DNA from: Coprinellus micaceus
Lineage: Eukaryota > Basidiomycota > Agaricomycetes > Agaricales > Psathyrellaceae
DNA length: 64,000 nucleotides
NCBI GenBank assembly: GCA_951394405.1
Contig: OX596341.1
Location: forward strand, 558,001-622,000
Reading direction: 5' to 3'
In this document: in pieces, positions 24,251 to 36,200 of the stretch
How positions within the stretch are numbered: position 1 is the first letter of the stretch
How the letters are laid out: every line of letters starts with the position of its first letter
Position numbers and translations under genes: made by a program
Notes under the pieces: model-generated
Told to the model about the DNA's origin: nothing
Database searches by the model: none
The model's input: only the letters and a program-made list of their open reading frames with translations

Positions 24251-24541
24251 TTTGAGAAGCTCGTGTAGGCAGGCGATGGGGTGGTGGTGGTGGCGGTTGA
24301 GGTTGAAGGGCAGTTGGATTACGTCTAGCTGTCCGCGCTCAAACTTAATCTAATCTGATCAACCAGGCGGGGGCTGAGAGTAAGCGCCCGTGTCGTTCAC
24401 TCCAACATCCAGTGCAAATTATAAACAACGTCCGAACACTGGACATGCCATTGTGACTACCGAGCATTGTGACGTTCTGGCCTTCATCGGCACTTCAGCT
24501 CGAGAGCTACAAAGATGGCCCCGGGTTAACCAGAGAGCGAC

Positions 24542-24889
24542 CTAGTTGGCTTTCCCCTCCATCGCGCCAGGCCGAGGGTACTCCAAAGTGCCTGTGGTAT
24601 AGATGGCATTCATTCCCACCCTGAACCCGAACCTCTTCAATCCTTTCAAACAAGTTTGAAGAGCTCCCCCATCAGCGGCGTGCAGGATGACATGTGTAAT
24701 TGCTCTCCATCTCCCTCCAAAGCTCTCCCGAGTGAGGCCATGTCCATTCCATTGGCCTGGCTGATGCGCGAATTCTAGCTTCCGGAAGTTCGAAAGACGC
24801 GGGAGTGGGTTATCGAAAAAGAGTCCGTGATAAGGGCCGGACAGGATGGTGGTGTCCAGGTTTTGGGGATTTTGACTATCGCGCAGTGG
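24542..24889 (-). pseudogene. Orphan 3' exon, F-box/LRR-like
   Basis: An open frame of about 116 codons with no ATG near its start, ending TAG at 24542, reads LSGPYHGLFFDNPLPRLSNF, RKLEFAHQPGQWNGHGL and ITHVILHAADGGALQTCLK. Its Leu-rich composition and position next to the F-box copy suggest the last exon of another, more distant F-box-type gene whose front part is gone. Upstream sequence (24890-24960) is AT-rich with stops in all frames. Confidence 0.4.
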
Positions 24890-26379
24890 AAAGAAATAAT
24901 AGACAATAAGGATTAAAGCTAATTACAGAGGGTTTATATACTAATGTCCATAGTAACTAGAATATGCTACAAAAGTCCTTTGAGAGTCGGAGAGAATTAA
25001 CGAGAAAGTACTACAAAATTCGAGATCGACGAGGCAGTGCTACGATTGGTCAGCGACCCTCGCACGCCGTAAGCGCCCATGATCCAGACCGGATCTCAAC
25101 AGGGGAAGGTTGTTATCAATCCGGGAGAAGCTGTGAACAAGGGTACTAGGAGATCCCTGTTGGATATGAGCAAGTGGCGCTTTGCACATGGGCGAAGCTC
25201 TGGGGGACAATCTGCGGATCTTAGGGGCGCTGCCTCCTCAAGAGTGTTCCTGCAGCATCATCTATCGCTACTCGATGGAATTCCGGCCCACGATTCGACT
25301 ACGCAGTGCAATGAAGCAATAATCACTGGGCAAAACGCACCTTTGATTTCAAAGTTGACCCTATCGCTCGACATATACCCCGCATCTTGCAATGATAACG
25401 TAGTGGGGCCGCTAACTGCGATGGCAATCAAGCTTGGTAAAAACCTCGAAATTCGAACTTGGGGCTGAGCGCTGAATCCACGAGCACGCGATCACGCGTT
25501 ATTTGTCATTGTTGACTCGAAGGCGAACCTTCAACCTTCGGAACTGAAGGCGTTTCAATTTTCTTTACTTTCTTCCTCACACTTCCTACGCCAAACCCAC
25601 CCCCCCTGCGCAGATACCCTCAAGTATATCCAAGCCATGCTCGTGGTCGACCTAAAACCTCGACATCTGCAATGCCCCGCTCCTCCATGCCCTGCCAGCA
25701 CTCCTCCGTGCAAGAAATCGAGTTCGGGGTGTCGCCAGTCCTAATAGGCACGGGGGAGTTTTAACTCGCAACACAACTTACTTTCTAACGCGGGCCCATC
25801 TGCGTTCCCCTCTTCCCGTGACCCACCGCCATACGCCTGTCCTTCGACGCAGGGCCTAGAGATACTGTCTGCTGCTATCTGCTTGTAGTTGGCACATGTG
25901 CGAAGTGACTTACGAGGGGGTGATTTTATCGTCCACCTAGGATAGCTCTTCGGTGCTGGTGACCGTCTCTCAAATCATCCCCCACCCCTGGTTCGACGCA
26001 GAGAATTCTCGTTTCCCCTTTTTCCCCATAGTACCCTCCCTCCCTCAATGCCGAACTCCCCCGTTCTTCGTGCAAAAATACGCTCATCATCTCGCTGCTC
26101 ACCGTGATCCGTGAAAATGAAGTTCCCCTGCGTGCTTCGGAACTTGCCAGGGGATTTGAACCCTAACCATAATGCTGATCGCCGCTGCAAGGCCCGCCAC
26201 TGCGCCTCCTGACGCGTTCCCGACTCACCTGATCGAGACGGGTCTGATCCTCTCTCAACAACTCTCGAGAATTTCTCTTGGCCTACATTTGTCGACGACT
26301 CTAGGCCTTTGGACGTCGTCAGCTATCGCATTACAGCGATTTCCACCCCCATTCCACCCATATTCTCCTGCAGGGGCCA
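24890..26379. other. Intergenic, possible gene remnants
   Basis: An open frame at 25079-25468 (+) contains LISKLTLSLDIYP, which could be another decayed Leu-rich fragment, but no splice model or family match supports it. The rest is non-coding flank of the LEA-like gene. Confidence 0.35.
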
Positions 26380-26467
26380 TGACGTCACGCGAGGACCGAG
26401 CTGGCCAGGGCACCACTGTGCCGTCATCGTCATGGAATGGCGGATGGGGGCTCCATGCTTGTATAAA
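26380..26467 (+). promoter_or_regulatory. CRE-like site and TATA box of the LEA-like gene
   Basis: A perfect TGACGTCA palindrome lies at 26380-26387 and TATAAA at 26462-26467, 60 nt before the ATG at 26527. An AGGGG element (STRE core) lies at about 26372-26376. TGACGTCA is bound by ATF/CREB-type bZIP factors, and STRE is linked to stress induction in yeast; both would fit a desiccation-type protein. Confidence 0.5.
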
Positions 26468-26526
26468 GGGGGGACGCACCTCCTATTTCCTTCCCCACTT
26501 GAATTTTAAACATACCCGCTCACAAC

Positions 26527-28525
26527 ATGGCATCTCTTCCCACTGTTCCTATCACCCGAACTTCTGAAGGCATGGCCCCCACCACCTCTGACGAAGCCAA
26601 ATACCAAGCCCCCTCTACGTCTCAGCATTCCGCAGGGAAACCAGCGGTCGATATGAGGCCCTACCAGCAGCCCCCTCAGTCTAATCCCCTCGCCAACCAC
26701 CCTGCACTTGACCTGAACGTACACCACCCTGGAACTCAGCCTCCTCAACTCCGAACCCCTCTCCCATCTGAGCCAGCAGACCAATGGGCATCGTCGACCA
26801 TCCACGCCGTGACCGACGACAACCTCCCATCTAACGTCTCAACCCCGGGACTCCAGGTCCCTGGCGCGTATCCCTCACTCCTTCCCTCGAGGGAGACAGT
26901 GCAGCAGGATCTCGATTACGCGAAGGGGGTCGCCACATCCGCGCTGAACACTGCGAGCGAGTATGCCGCAGCGGCGGGGCACACCGTGGCCGCCGCCGTG
27001 TCCCCTGCCAAAAATTCTGCAGCGGGGGCCGCTCAAACAGTTGGTTCGGGCGTCGCAGTCGCTGGACAGGCAACAGCTAACACAGCGAAAGCTGTGGGAG
27101 GCTCTGTAGTAGACGCTGGCCAGGCAACGGCGGAGACTACCAGAGCTGCTGGGCAATCGGCCGTCGCTGGTGTATCCACTGCTCCTCAAGGGGTTGTCAA
27201 CAGCGTGAGGGCTGCCGGGGCGACCGCAGCGTCGTATCTTCCTCCAGCCATCGCTTCGTATCTTCGTAAGTCCGCTGCTATTCTGATGGGAAAACGCGAC
27301 GCTCATCCTTTGACCTTCCAGCTGGGTTTTCTTCTGGTGAAAACCAGACCGTTTCTCACTCGACCGCTCTCGCCGACCCCACTGGCAATATGATCAACGG
27401 CCTTGAGGGTCTGCACGGAACTTCGTTTGCCAAGCTACCCGAGGAATCCCACGTCGCCACCGAGTTCCATTACAACACGGCCGCCGTCGCTGACCCGACC
27501 GGAAACCCCATGAATGGGCTCGAAGGTCTCAGTGGCCAGTCACTCGCCAAGCTCCCCGAGGAGCGTGTTGAAGATGCTGAGCCCATCCCCTACGCCCCTG
27601 AAAGGCGGTCCAAGGCTTTCAGCGCTAGCTGTACGTCTTTTCTTTCCCTCGTTTGCTCTCTTTCTAACCGTAGTACCCCACGTAGACCTCAACCCTGTGG
27701 TCGTCCCCGATTCCAGCGCGCATCCTTCTCATAACGTACCTGCAGACGCCCCGAATACTCCATCCACTCACCAGCTCGCCTACACCTCGGACTCCAAGTT
27801 CCCGAGTGAGGTCAGCGGCGCCGACACCGACGCGAGCACTAGGTCCCTCGCTGGTACCACCCACGCCGATAGCGTCGCCACTGCCTATACCGCAGCCTCT
27901 CCTGCTCAGCCGACTCGCGACAAGGACCTCAACCAACGCTCCGTGCATCGCGAGAGTGACGCGCATCGTGGCACTTTCGAGAACAAGCCATTGCACGAGT
28001 CGGTGCGACCCAAGGTTGACCCTCACATCGAGACCCTCCGTGAACACGACGCTGCGAAGAAGAGCGCAAACAGGAAGGTTACCGATACGATCATCTCGAG
28101 TGTGAAGGATGAGGAGGCGAAGGTGAAGAAGGCATTTGATAGGCATGCCGGGACTGGGGAGAGCAAGGTACGAGCTTCGTTCGCGCGTACGAGGGCCTTG
28201 GTCTGAACTTGATTTGCATTGATAGCCTCTCCACGAGTCTGTTCGCAACGTCCACACTGTGGGTCACGTGCCTCCTGTCCCGCAAAAGGACATCAACCCC
28301 GCCACCGGGGCGACCCTGGCGACAGATACAAGAGAACCTTCGCTTGGCTCTCCCTCTACGACGACGAATAGGACTTCCAAAGGGTCGTTTGGCAGCGAAG
28401 ATAGCATGGGGAGGAAGACGGGTTTCATGAATAAGATGAAGGGCGAGATGAAGGTGCTGAGCGGCAAGTTGACGAATAAGGAGGAGAAGATCGAGGAGGG
28501 TCGGAGGTTGATGGGAAAGAACTAG
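26527..28525 (+). CDS. LEA-like Ala-rich protein with two SLPG/LPEE-type repeats
   Basis: Exons are 26527-27265, 27322-27630, 27686-28167 and 28226-28525, giving 609 aa. Residues about 1-130 are Pro/Ser/Gln-rich. About 134-245 is a long Ala/Gly/Thr/Val helix-former (AKGVATSALNTASEYAAAAG, then QATANTAKAVGGSVVDAGQA), typical of LEA group 3 or apolipophorin-like proteins. Exon 2 carries two copies of NGLEGLxGxSxAKLPEE. The last 35 residues (MNKMKGEMKVLSGKLTNKEE) match the basic/acidic helical tail often seen in fungal stress proteins. It is probably soluble, disordered when hydrated and protective under drying or heat, by analogy. The TATA and CRE-like sites upstream suggest stress induction. 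It shares its repeat signature with the gene at 54975-60732. Confidence 0.75.
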
Positions 28526-28788
28526 ATTAGCTGAAGGGTTTGGAGGACGGCTTGTACTTGTAATTCTCATCTCATGGATTACCACTTTACCGATGTATCA
28601 ACATAATTGTCTCATTTGAATCTTATGGCAAGGATAGGGCCACTGACGACGACCGAGCACCCACTTACACCTCAAGAGGTACCGTGTCCGTGCAACTACG
28701 TTCCCCATAATTGCTGAAAACGAGTTTGTATCCGCGAGGCCTTTCCACTCAGATGACGAACTGGAGGCTCGTATCCTGTGAAGGGCTG

Positions 28789-30215
28789 TCAAACATCATT
28801 CGACTTCAAGGAGAAGGGACCCACGATCGGGTGAGAGCTTGACAACTGGGGCCTTTGAGTATATCCTTTCTTCTTGAGCGCCTTGCGGGTGTTAACCAGC
28901 ATTTGGAGGTAGCTCTGCTGAGGTTTCTGGGCTGTCAATGAGGTCGATCTTCAGCATTGAACCATCTCCATACATCGGAATGATATAGCACGCACTCAGG
29001 GTCTCGACAAAAGCGTGACTAAGGGCCCCAGTGGCTCGTCCCTCTTCCACAATGTCTTGGCCAAGCTGGTCGTCCCGACTGCCACTCAGGTAGACCTAGC
29101 TCGACAACGCCAGTTGAGGACCCGGTAAAAGGTAGCAATTAAGGGAACGCACGACATCGGCGGGAGACCTTTTGGGGTCGTCGGGGTTGGCACCGTTCAG
29201 GATGTGCCCTTTGTGGCTATACTACGTTTGCAAGTGATGTTGAGTGAATAAGCTTTTGGGTGGTCAACAGGGGCTCACGGTGTACAGCAGGTCTAAAGCA
29301 GACCCAGAATTGCAACACTATCACGGTGGTAAATCCGTTAAGGCGTCACCGTGCGCTCAGATAGGAAGATGACCCTACGTCAAAGATGACAGTCAAGCGG
29401 CACCCCATTGGGAGCGGGTCGACGACCAGTTCCTTGAGGTACTAAAAGAAGACGTTGGATGTGAGAGATGTAGTATCATATGCATAGAACGGGCGCACGT
29501 CGTCCTCAATGTAGCCTTCCTCGTCGAAGTCGACTGGACAGATAACTTCGTCCAAACCATCAGCCTCGCTGCCGTCGACATTTCGAATCTGGGTCCCATG
29601 GCCCGAGTCTACGTCGGACATGGTCAGTGAGCGATTTCCCTGGACCAAAAGATGCGAAAAACCCTACAGAATAAGAATAAGCCATCGTTCTGCTGTGCGT
29701 CCTTCACGAGCTCTTGCAAATGAGAAATCTAGAGAGCATTCACCCAGAATGAGCAAGTGTTTGCCAAGGTCCTGAAGAAGGGACGCACGATATTAGCCTT
29801 AGTAGGTCGAATCTTGGAGACGTTCGGATCGTCAGTCAACATGGTGATATTCTCTTGCTCGTAGCCCCATTTCTCTGCGCAGATCGTTCAATAGTCGGAA
29901 ATAATGGAACTTGCATACGTCCATCGAGACCGAGACGACCTACCAGTAATAAACTTACGAAGGTTCAGCGCGTCGTTGACGCACCCTCGCAGCGCATCCC
30001 CAGTTCCTACGTAGTTTATTCCAATCTGGACAAAAACGGCCGCAGGCCAGTGTGGGCGCTCGAGGGTAGATTAAATGGAGGGGAGGACGAACCAGGAGCG
30101 CCTTCTTGTTCCCAGCACAGGTCGAGTATGCCCAGTGGACGCCCTCGCCTGTGACTTCGGGTTCACAGCAATCGTACAGCTCGGCCTGCGACATGGTGCA
30201 ATGGTCTTCTTCCAT
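28789..30215 (-). CDS. Metacaspase (clan CD, type I-like), 10 exons
   Basis: Ten small minus-strand exons: 30215-30093, 30025-29944, 29874-29789, 29728-29668, 29608-29499, 29441-29379, 29317-29279, 29221-29153, 29095-28996 and 28931-28789. Every phase closes, giving 291 aa. The caspase fold is clear: KKALLIGINYVG, LRGCVNDALN, ITMLTDDPN, YSGHGTQ with the catalytic His, DGSEADGLDEVICPVDF, GCRLTVIFD then CCNSGSALDLLYT with the catalytic Cys, SGSRDDQ, and a C-terminus SYLQMLVNTRKAL...YTQRPQLSSSHP. The active-site consensus DSCHSG reads DCCNSG here. There is no long Pro/Gln-rich prodomain. These are Ca-dependent proteases cutting after Arg/Lys, acting in proteostasis and cell death. A TATA box lies at 30289. 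Confidence 0.88.
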
Positions 30216-30288
30216 GGGTGATTGCTGAAGAGTTGAAGAACGACAAGACGGAGGAGCGGAAGCTAGCCATTGCGTTCCAACGAAAACA

Positions 30289-30294
30289 TTTATA
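30289..30294 (-). promoter_or_regulatory. TATA box of the metacaspase gene
   Basis: TATAAA on the minus strand, about 74 nt upstream of the ATG at 30215. Confidence 0.5.
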
Positions 30295-33214
30295 TCGCGA
30301 GAAGACCGCTCATCTATTCATATCTTTGACATGATATGGCTTGGGCGCTGCATAATTACCTCCTTGAAGCGCCGCAACCCAATCCTCAGACGCACTTTCG
30401 CGGCTTCACTCCATTCCTCCCAGCATTCAACCCTTCAGGATAAGGTCAAGAGGGCACTGCGCCGTGAGGTTTCACGGCCATGACACCATGCATGGAGCCT
30501 GGTGTAGCATTCACCCCTCACGCGAGGCGTCTGCAATGGAGCCATTTGGCAGCTCTTCCTTTGGGAGTCGTTGACGGAGGTCAGGCGGTCTAGAAACCAA
30601 ATTCAGGGTGAAGGCGACGTGAAAATTCCGAATCATACAGTTCAATGGGGGTAACCTTTGCAGTGGTACCTGAATAACAGTACAGCTGAGATCGCGCTGT
30701 GGTGGTGCAGATGGGGGTCCAAGAGGCCGTTGAAGGGGAGAACGAAAGCAAGTCAAGAGCAAGCGGACTCGGGTCCACTGGACCAATCGGCGTTCGCCGT
30801 GATGAAACGTCAAGCCGTCACCTGACTGCTGGGCATGGGCGCCTAATTTTCGAGCGCAGTCATCCAAGCAGGATTCCGAGTCGGCAATCCAAGTAGAGTT
30901 TCAAACACAGTAAATACAGCCCATTTCTGCGCCTCGCTCTTAGTAACGGATACTCGCCGCAGCTAATGCAGGCTTTGGCTGCACCACAGCTAGTTCACTG
31001 GCAAAAACTGGAACCTTGGCAGAAGCGATCAGAAGCCAGCTATTGCGGCGAAGTCGGGTTCTTCTCGAACTAATTACCTATACAGGAATCTTCTACCACG
31101 TTGATTCTAATTCTAAAGGCTTCTTCGAGGCACGCGTCCCCCGGAGGTTGTTGTTCCTGCTAGAGCAGTGCCAGCGCCCTCTCCCGAGGAGCTTACCCAG
31201 GTCAGCCCGTTTGATAGAGTTCTTCGCAAAGAAAAGCCTTGAAGAGCACGATACTCTGAAGTGAGCGTGGATAGCCACTGTCCCTTTATAAATCATGCTT
31301 TTTACGTGAATCTGGTCAGTAACGTTTCGGTGGGTCACCGATGACGATGGTCGAAGCTTCGAGAAGATTTTGTAGGCGGGAAGCCCCTTGATTGAGGAAG
31401 TAGAGCGCTGCTCTGCGTTCATTATCACACCGATTGTGTCGCGTGTATTTGGCGTGTCGCAGGGCTCACGACGTGTCGCACTTAGGCGCTCGGCGAAATC
31501 ACAGATCCTAGTTCGGGACAAGTATATGCACGAGCGTCTAACAGGTCCTTGATCCGATGGCTGCGTACCTTAAAGTATTTTTCGATTCGCGAGGGCGTTT
31601 TCACGGGGACCCTGGGAGAGCCCTTATGGCGCTCTACACTCCTTTAGATTATGCTCCCGTTGCATTACCGAGAGGGCCCTGTACCATGAAACCGAGTTCT
31701 GAGCAGGCTCCGGACATCCGGGACGACGAACGTACGATGACGGCCTTCGCAAGAACAGATGGATGACGCAAGGGTCCACGAAAGTTCAACTTCAAAGCCT
31801 ACGAAAGCCTTGGATTGTGTCGAGGAAGCTCGGGAGATGAGTGGTGAGGCTCCAGTGAGAACAATCCACAGTGCTAACCTAAACTTTGGACTGCAGAGAT
31901 GTCGATCGTTGTCTCAGGTTCCAAGGGGCACGGGGGACCGCAGCTTTCCCAGACAGGTGATAATACCCAAATCGTCTACGAAAGTACACAGGGCTAAAAT
32001 TGAAGCCACGCGTCCTCTCCTTATCCTCTCGGCGCCCTCATAACCTTCGACGAGCTAAATTTGGGGGTGCGCGGGAGAAGGTGAGAGGGGGGAGAACGAC
32101 GCTCCCTGCCCAGGGACTGTGCCCTGCATCAGTGGAAGTTAATTCTAAGCATGATGGCGTGGAGTGCATTGGGTCGAACCACAGCTCTAAGGCCTCTTCA
32201 CGTGCCAGGCGACTTGCGGGGTAGCTATCTGTTGACTCAGGTGGTGGAGATCGTAGTCTCCGGCATCTACTGGTAGCATCTCCTGAATGAAGTACATCAA
32301 ACTAGATGTTGCAGTCATCGCAGTATGAAAAAGCTTACGCCCTCGTCAATCGGACCGCAGAGAGGCAAAGTCCTTGTTCTCCCTCAAAGTGCCGAGGGGA
32401 AGAAAGGGTGTCAGGGATGTCGGGGTTTGGTGGGAATTAAATTTCGCAGTTCAAGCCACACCGCAGCGAGGGAGGCCAGATGTGGTCTAATTTAGCTTAG
32501 CTGCCCTAGTACCCTACTTACCACGTTCCCGCCGCGGCGAATTGCGTAGTGACCGGCCAGGTCCCGAGATGCCCTTGTCCCTACCAGGAGTTGCATACCT
32601 GTACTGTACGTGCGACGTTTGTGCTGCACTGTAGGCTTTGGAAGAAATGATCTCGGGATGGGTGGGTGTCCCACACAGGCGAAAGCTATGCCGCCGGGCT
32701 AATCTGTCTCCTGAGTCGAGGACACCACTCCTCATCGATGTACCTTTGAAGTTTGCCGCCTGAATCTCTTGTACGGAAATGCCTCAAGCGCCTGCTCCAC
32801 CATATGGAAGGAATGGTACCCCCATCGAGGCCGGTCTCTGATCCACCTCCTTTGACGATGGGCGTTAATGACTGGCGTCTTCGGGCATTGGCACCTGGTG
32901 ATAGCGTTCGAATCATGATTTTCGGATTATCACAGCACTGCCGGCACCTTGTTGTTTTGTCGTGGCCTCAGTATAAATGCAAGACTGCGGTTTCCCTTGG
33001 CTCAGTGTACCCTACATTTCTTCTGTCCCTCCTTCCCTGAACCCCCTCTACTTTTAGCAACCAAGTTCTCGTCAATCCCGCATCAGAGCATTGTGTGGAG
33101 AGAACGGGTACAATCAATCGAGATCTTCCCACATATAACGCAGTGGTGCAGTCCTCGAGGCAACGAAGAACCGCACTACTTGGCGAGGGATATTTCGTTC
33201 ATAGACCCAAATCT
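30295..33214. other. Long divergent intergenic region
   Basis: 2.9 kb between the metacaspase and kinase genes. Some minus-strand frames look partly coding (TTAKVTPIELYDSEFSRRLH near 30650; NSIKRADLGKLLGRG near 31190), but none could be joined into a gene or matched to a family. Decayed gene pieces or very short exons remain possible. Confidence 0.4.
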
Positions 33215-36200
33215 ATGTCTTCACCTCCCAGGAGCTCTCCATTGAGCCCTCGGCACCGCTCGATTCCCCTTCAACAATCCGACTCTTCATCATCGTCCGT
33301 GCCTCGTGTTTCGTCACCGCTGAATCCGGCTAGCCAGAGCTCGGCATCAAACGACATAACCTTCTCACCAACCTCCACGAGCGACGACGAGGACGAGGGG
33401 GATGAAGACAACTACGACTCACCACCTTTTGGTTTTCGATCAAGGGGACAAAGTCCCTCATCCTTGCATCGTCACACCCATTCCAACCCTTCCATCACCG
33501 TCGACACAGGTAATGATGGACAAGCAGTACCAGGGTGTTCAACGCGGTCCCTACCTCTATCCATAGGGTCTCTCAGCAGCGAGTTAACCATGAGTAACGA
33601 CGACCGAGGGCGTTCTCTGGCACCCGGAATTCCACTTGGAAAGTCGAGAGAACCCTCCCCGGCTCCATCGGTGACGCTAGACGCATCCTGGTGGGGTGAC
33701 CACGAGAAGAAGAGTGTCCTTCCCTGGAAAGAGGCCCAGCCGAAGCGAAAGCATTCGATCCCTGCCGAGCAGCTTGAAGGCCTAGAGCACACGAAGCAGG
33801 TAAGTCCGTTTCAGTCCTGATCGAGGAAGCCTATGAGCTCATTTGGCTTCTGTAGCGCGTTGCCCTGGCAGTTCGTTCCGTGTTAGGGAACGTCGTGGAC
33901 GTTGGCTTTGACCTACTCTCTGTTACGGTCGATCTATTGGAGCTGGTCCCGGTCCCGGGTTTAGCTGCGGCTGCGAAAACCCTCCTAACGATATGGGAGT
34001 CTGTGCAGCAAGTCGACGTAGGTCCCCGAAGGCCGGTGTACAATGGAAGACAAGGGCCGCTGACGTCTCTTCATTCTCTAGGTCAATGTATATGGCTGCA
34101 TTCGTCTCACCGAACGCTGCGCAAACATCCTCATTTCCATTCGACAAGAGGTTCATGAAGCCGGAGATCAAGTGGGGCAAGAGCTGGCTGCACCTATCTC
34201 AAAGCTCGAGGAGTGAGTGTAACCAACCTATCTTTTTCGGCCCCGGAATTAACCAATTTCCAGAACCTTTGTTGGTGTACTCTTGTTCATGCAGAAGCAG
34301 GTTCGACGTCCGTTCCTGAAGAGGTACCTCAAACGGGACGAGATCCAGCGGGATCTCGCCGACTGCGACGCTGGATTGCGTGATGCAGTGAGCCTGTTCG
34401 GGGTAAGCTTTCAACGTTTTGCTTCTTCTTGTAAAGATGGATAACATTTTTCAAATCTCTAGCTTTCCATCCAGATTCGAATTCTCAAGCAAGTACAAGA
34501 GACAGAGAAACAGCGGCAGAAGGAGACGCAGGCTCTCGTAAATGCCATGATTGGGATCATCAAACCCGTTGATCTCACCGTCCAAACCCAATCTCCCCTT
34601 CAAATGATTGGCGGGGTTGAAGACCAGGCGGCCAGCAAGATTACTGCCACAGAGGGTTCGGTGAAGCGGAGGGAGTCCACTGACACTGTCACCACCCGCT
34701 TCATCACAACTGCCAACGCCCTTGGCCTCGTCGACTACGAGCCCTCTTCAGAAATTCCCCCTGCCTATATTCTGCCCACTCTTCTCGACCTCCAACAGAA
34801 CCAGAACTCCCTCGACTCAACCCGCGACTTTACCGAGATCCGCCAGCTCATGCGGCGCGCGATTCAAGCTACCAGCGACGTAGAGTTGCTCGAGATTCTC
34901 CAGGTCACAGACGATCAAATGCCCGAAGCTATCAAGGCGCTCCAGAGGGCCCTGGAGAAGGTCGCAGAGAAGCAGCACGGTGCAGGCGACGAAAACGTTC
35001 TACCCCCGGGCGTTGTCGTGGGGAAAGTTCAGCGCTCTGTAAGCGTGAAGGAGAAGGGCGGGAGGAAAGGCAAGACGCTGCAGCGCAGCCGTACGACGAT
35101 CAGCATCGAGAGCTCCAGTAGCTCATCGTCGACAGGTGGATCCGTCAGCGCCGGGAGTGGAAGTGGTGGAAGCGGCGGTAGTGGGAGCAAGAAGAACCGA
35201 GATACCCTCGACTACGAGTTTATCGAAACGGGTATTTCGGCGCTGATGAGGATGAGCCGTGGCCAGGACACCAATCTCCCAAGCTGGACAATCACCAAAT
35301 TCGAGGTCAACCGAGAGAAGCAGATTGGAGTGGGTGGGTTCTCAAAGGTCTACAGGGGGACTTGGAACAACCGAACGGTCGCAATCAAGGTCCTCAAGCT
35401 CAAAGTGACCAAGAAGCTCTTCGTCCGAGAGGTCGAGATTTGGAAAACGCTCCACCACGCCCACATTCTCGAGCTCTACGGTGCTAGCAGTGCGACAGAT
35501 CCACCATGGTTCTTCGTCAGCCCCTACATGAAGCACGGGAACCTTGTGGAGTATCTGAGGAAAGTAGAAGGGGATCTGTCGAGTGCCGTGGTCCAGGCAA
35601 GAAGCAGGTCGAAGAGCCCCAGCAGAGCAGGGAAAGCACCCAACGGGAAGGATCTCACCGCCACCGTGCCACGGACTGGATTCAAAGGCCATCATGACCT
35701 CCCTACCCCACAGCGCGAGGCGACACTCCCGATACCCCTACAAGTAACGCAGGAGGGGGGCTTCGAGGTCAGGAGGAAGTGGAATCTCTTCCGGTTTATG
35801 CATGAGATCTCAGAGGGGATGGTATACCTTCACCAAAAAGGCGTCCTTCACGGAGACCTGAAGGCCTCCAACGTCCTCGTTGACGATGAGTATTCTTGCG
35901 TGATCACGGACTTTGGTCAGAGTGAGATCAAGTCTGAGGCCTATCGGCTTAGTGGGGAGTCTCCTCCACATCGTACGTCCGCCTTCCCTAACACTAATCG
36001 CCAGGCGTACTTACGAAATGTCCTCCAGAGGGAACTATGAGGTGGCAAGCCCCCGAGGTCCTCAACGGCGAGGTCGAGATGACGAAGGAGACGGACGTCT
36101 ACGCATTCGCGATCGCATGCGTCGAGATCGTCAACCTTGGCAAACTCCCCTGGGGCATAATGCTTGAAGACGAAGCTATCCGCCAACGCGTGCTTAGTAC

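Noticed and set aside
26172..26567. Plus frame overlapping the start of the LEA-like gene
   Set aside because: It runs through the TATA box and CRE-like site in a different frame from the real start.
29279..29441. Metacaspase as a pseudogene lacking the catalytic Cys (IFD followed by VGSSS)
   Set aside because: GTAGGG after IFD is a donor; splicing to 29317 restores CCNSG with the Cys in phase.
29442..29648. Single short acidic protein on the minus strand
   Set aside because: It is exon 5 of the metacaspase read through its flanking introns, not a separate gene.
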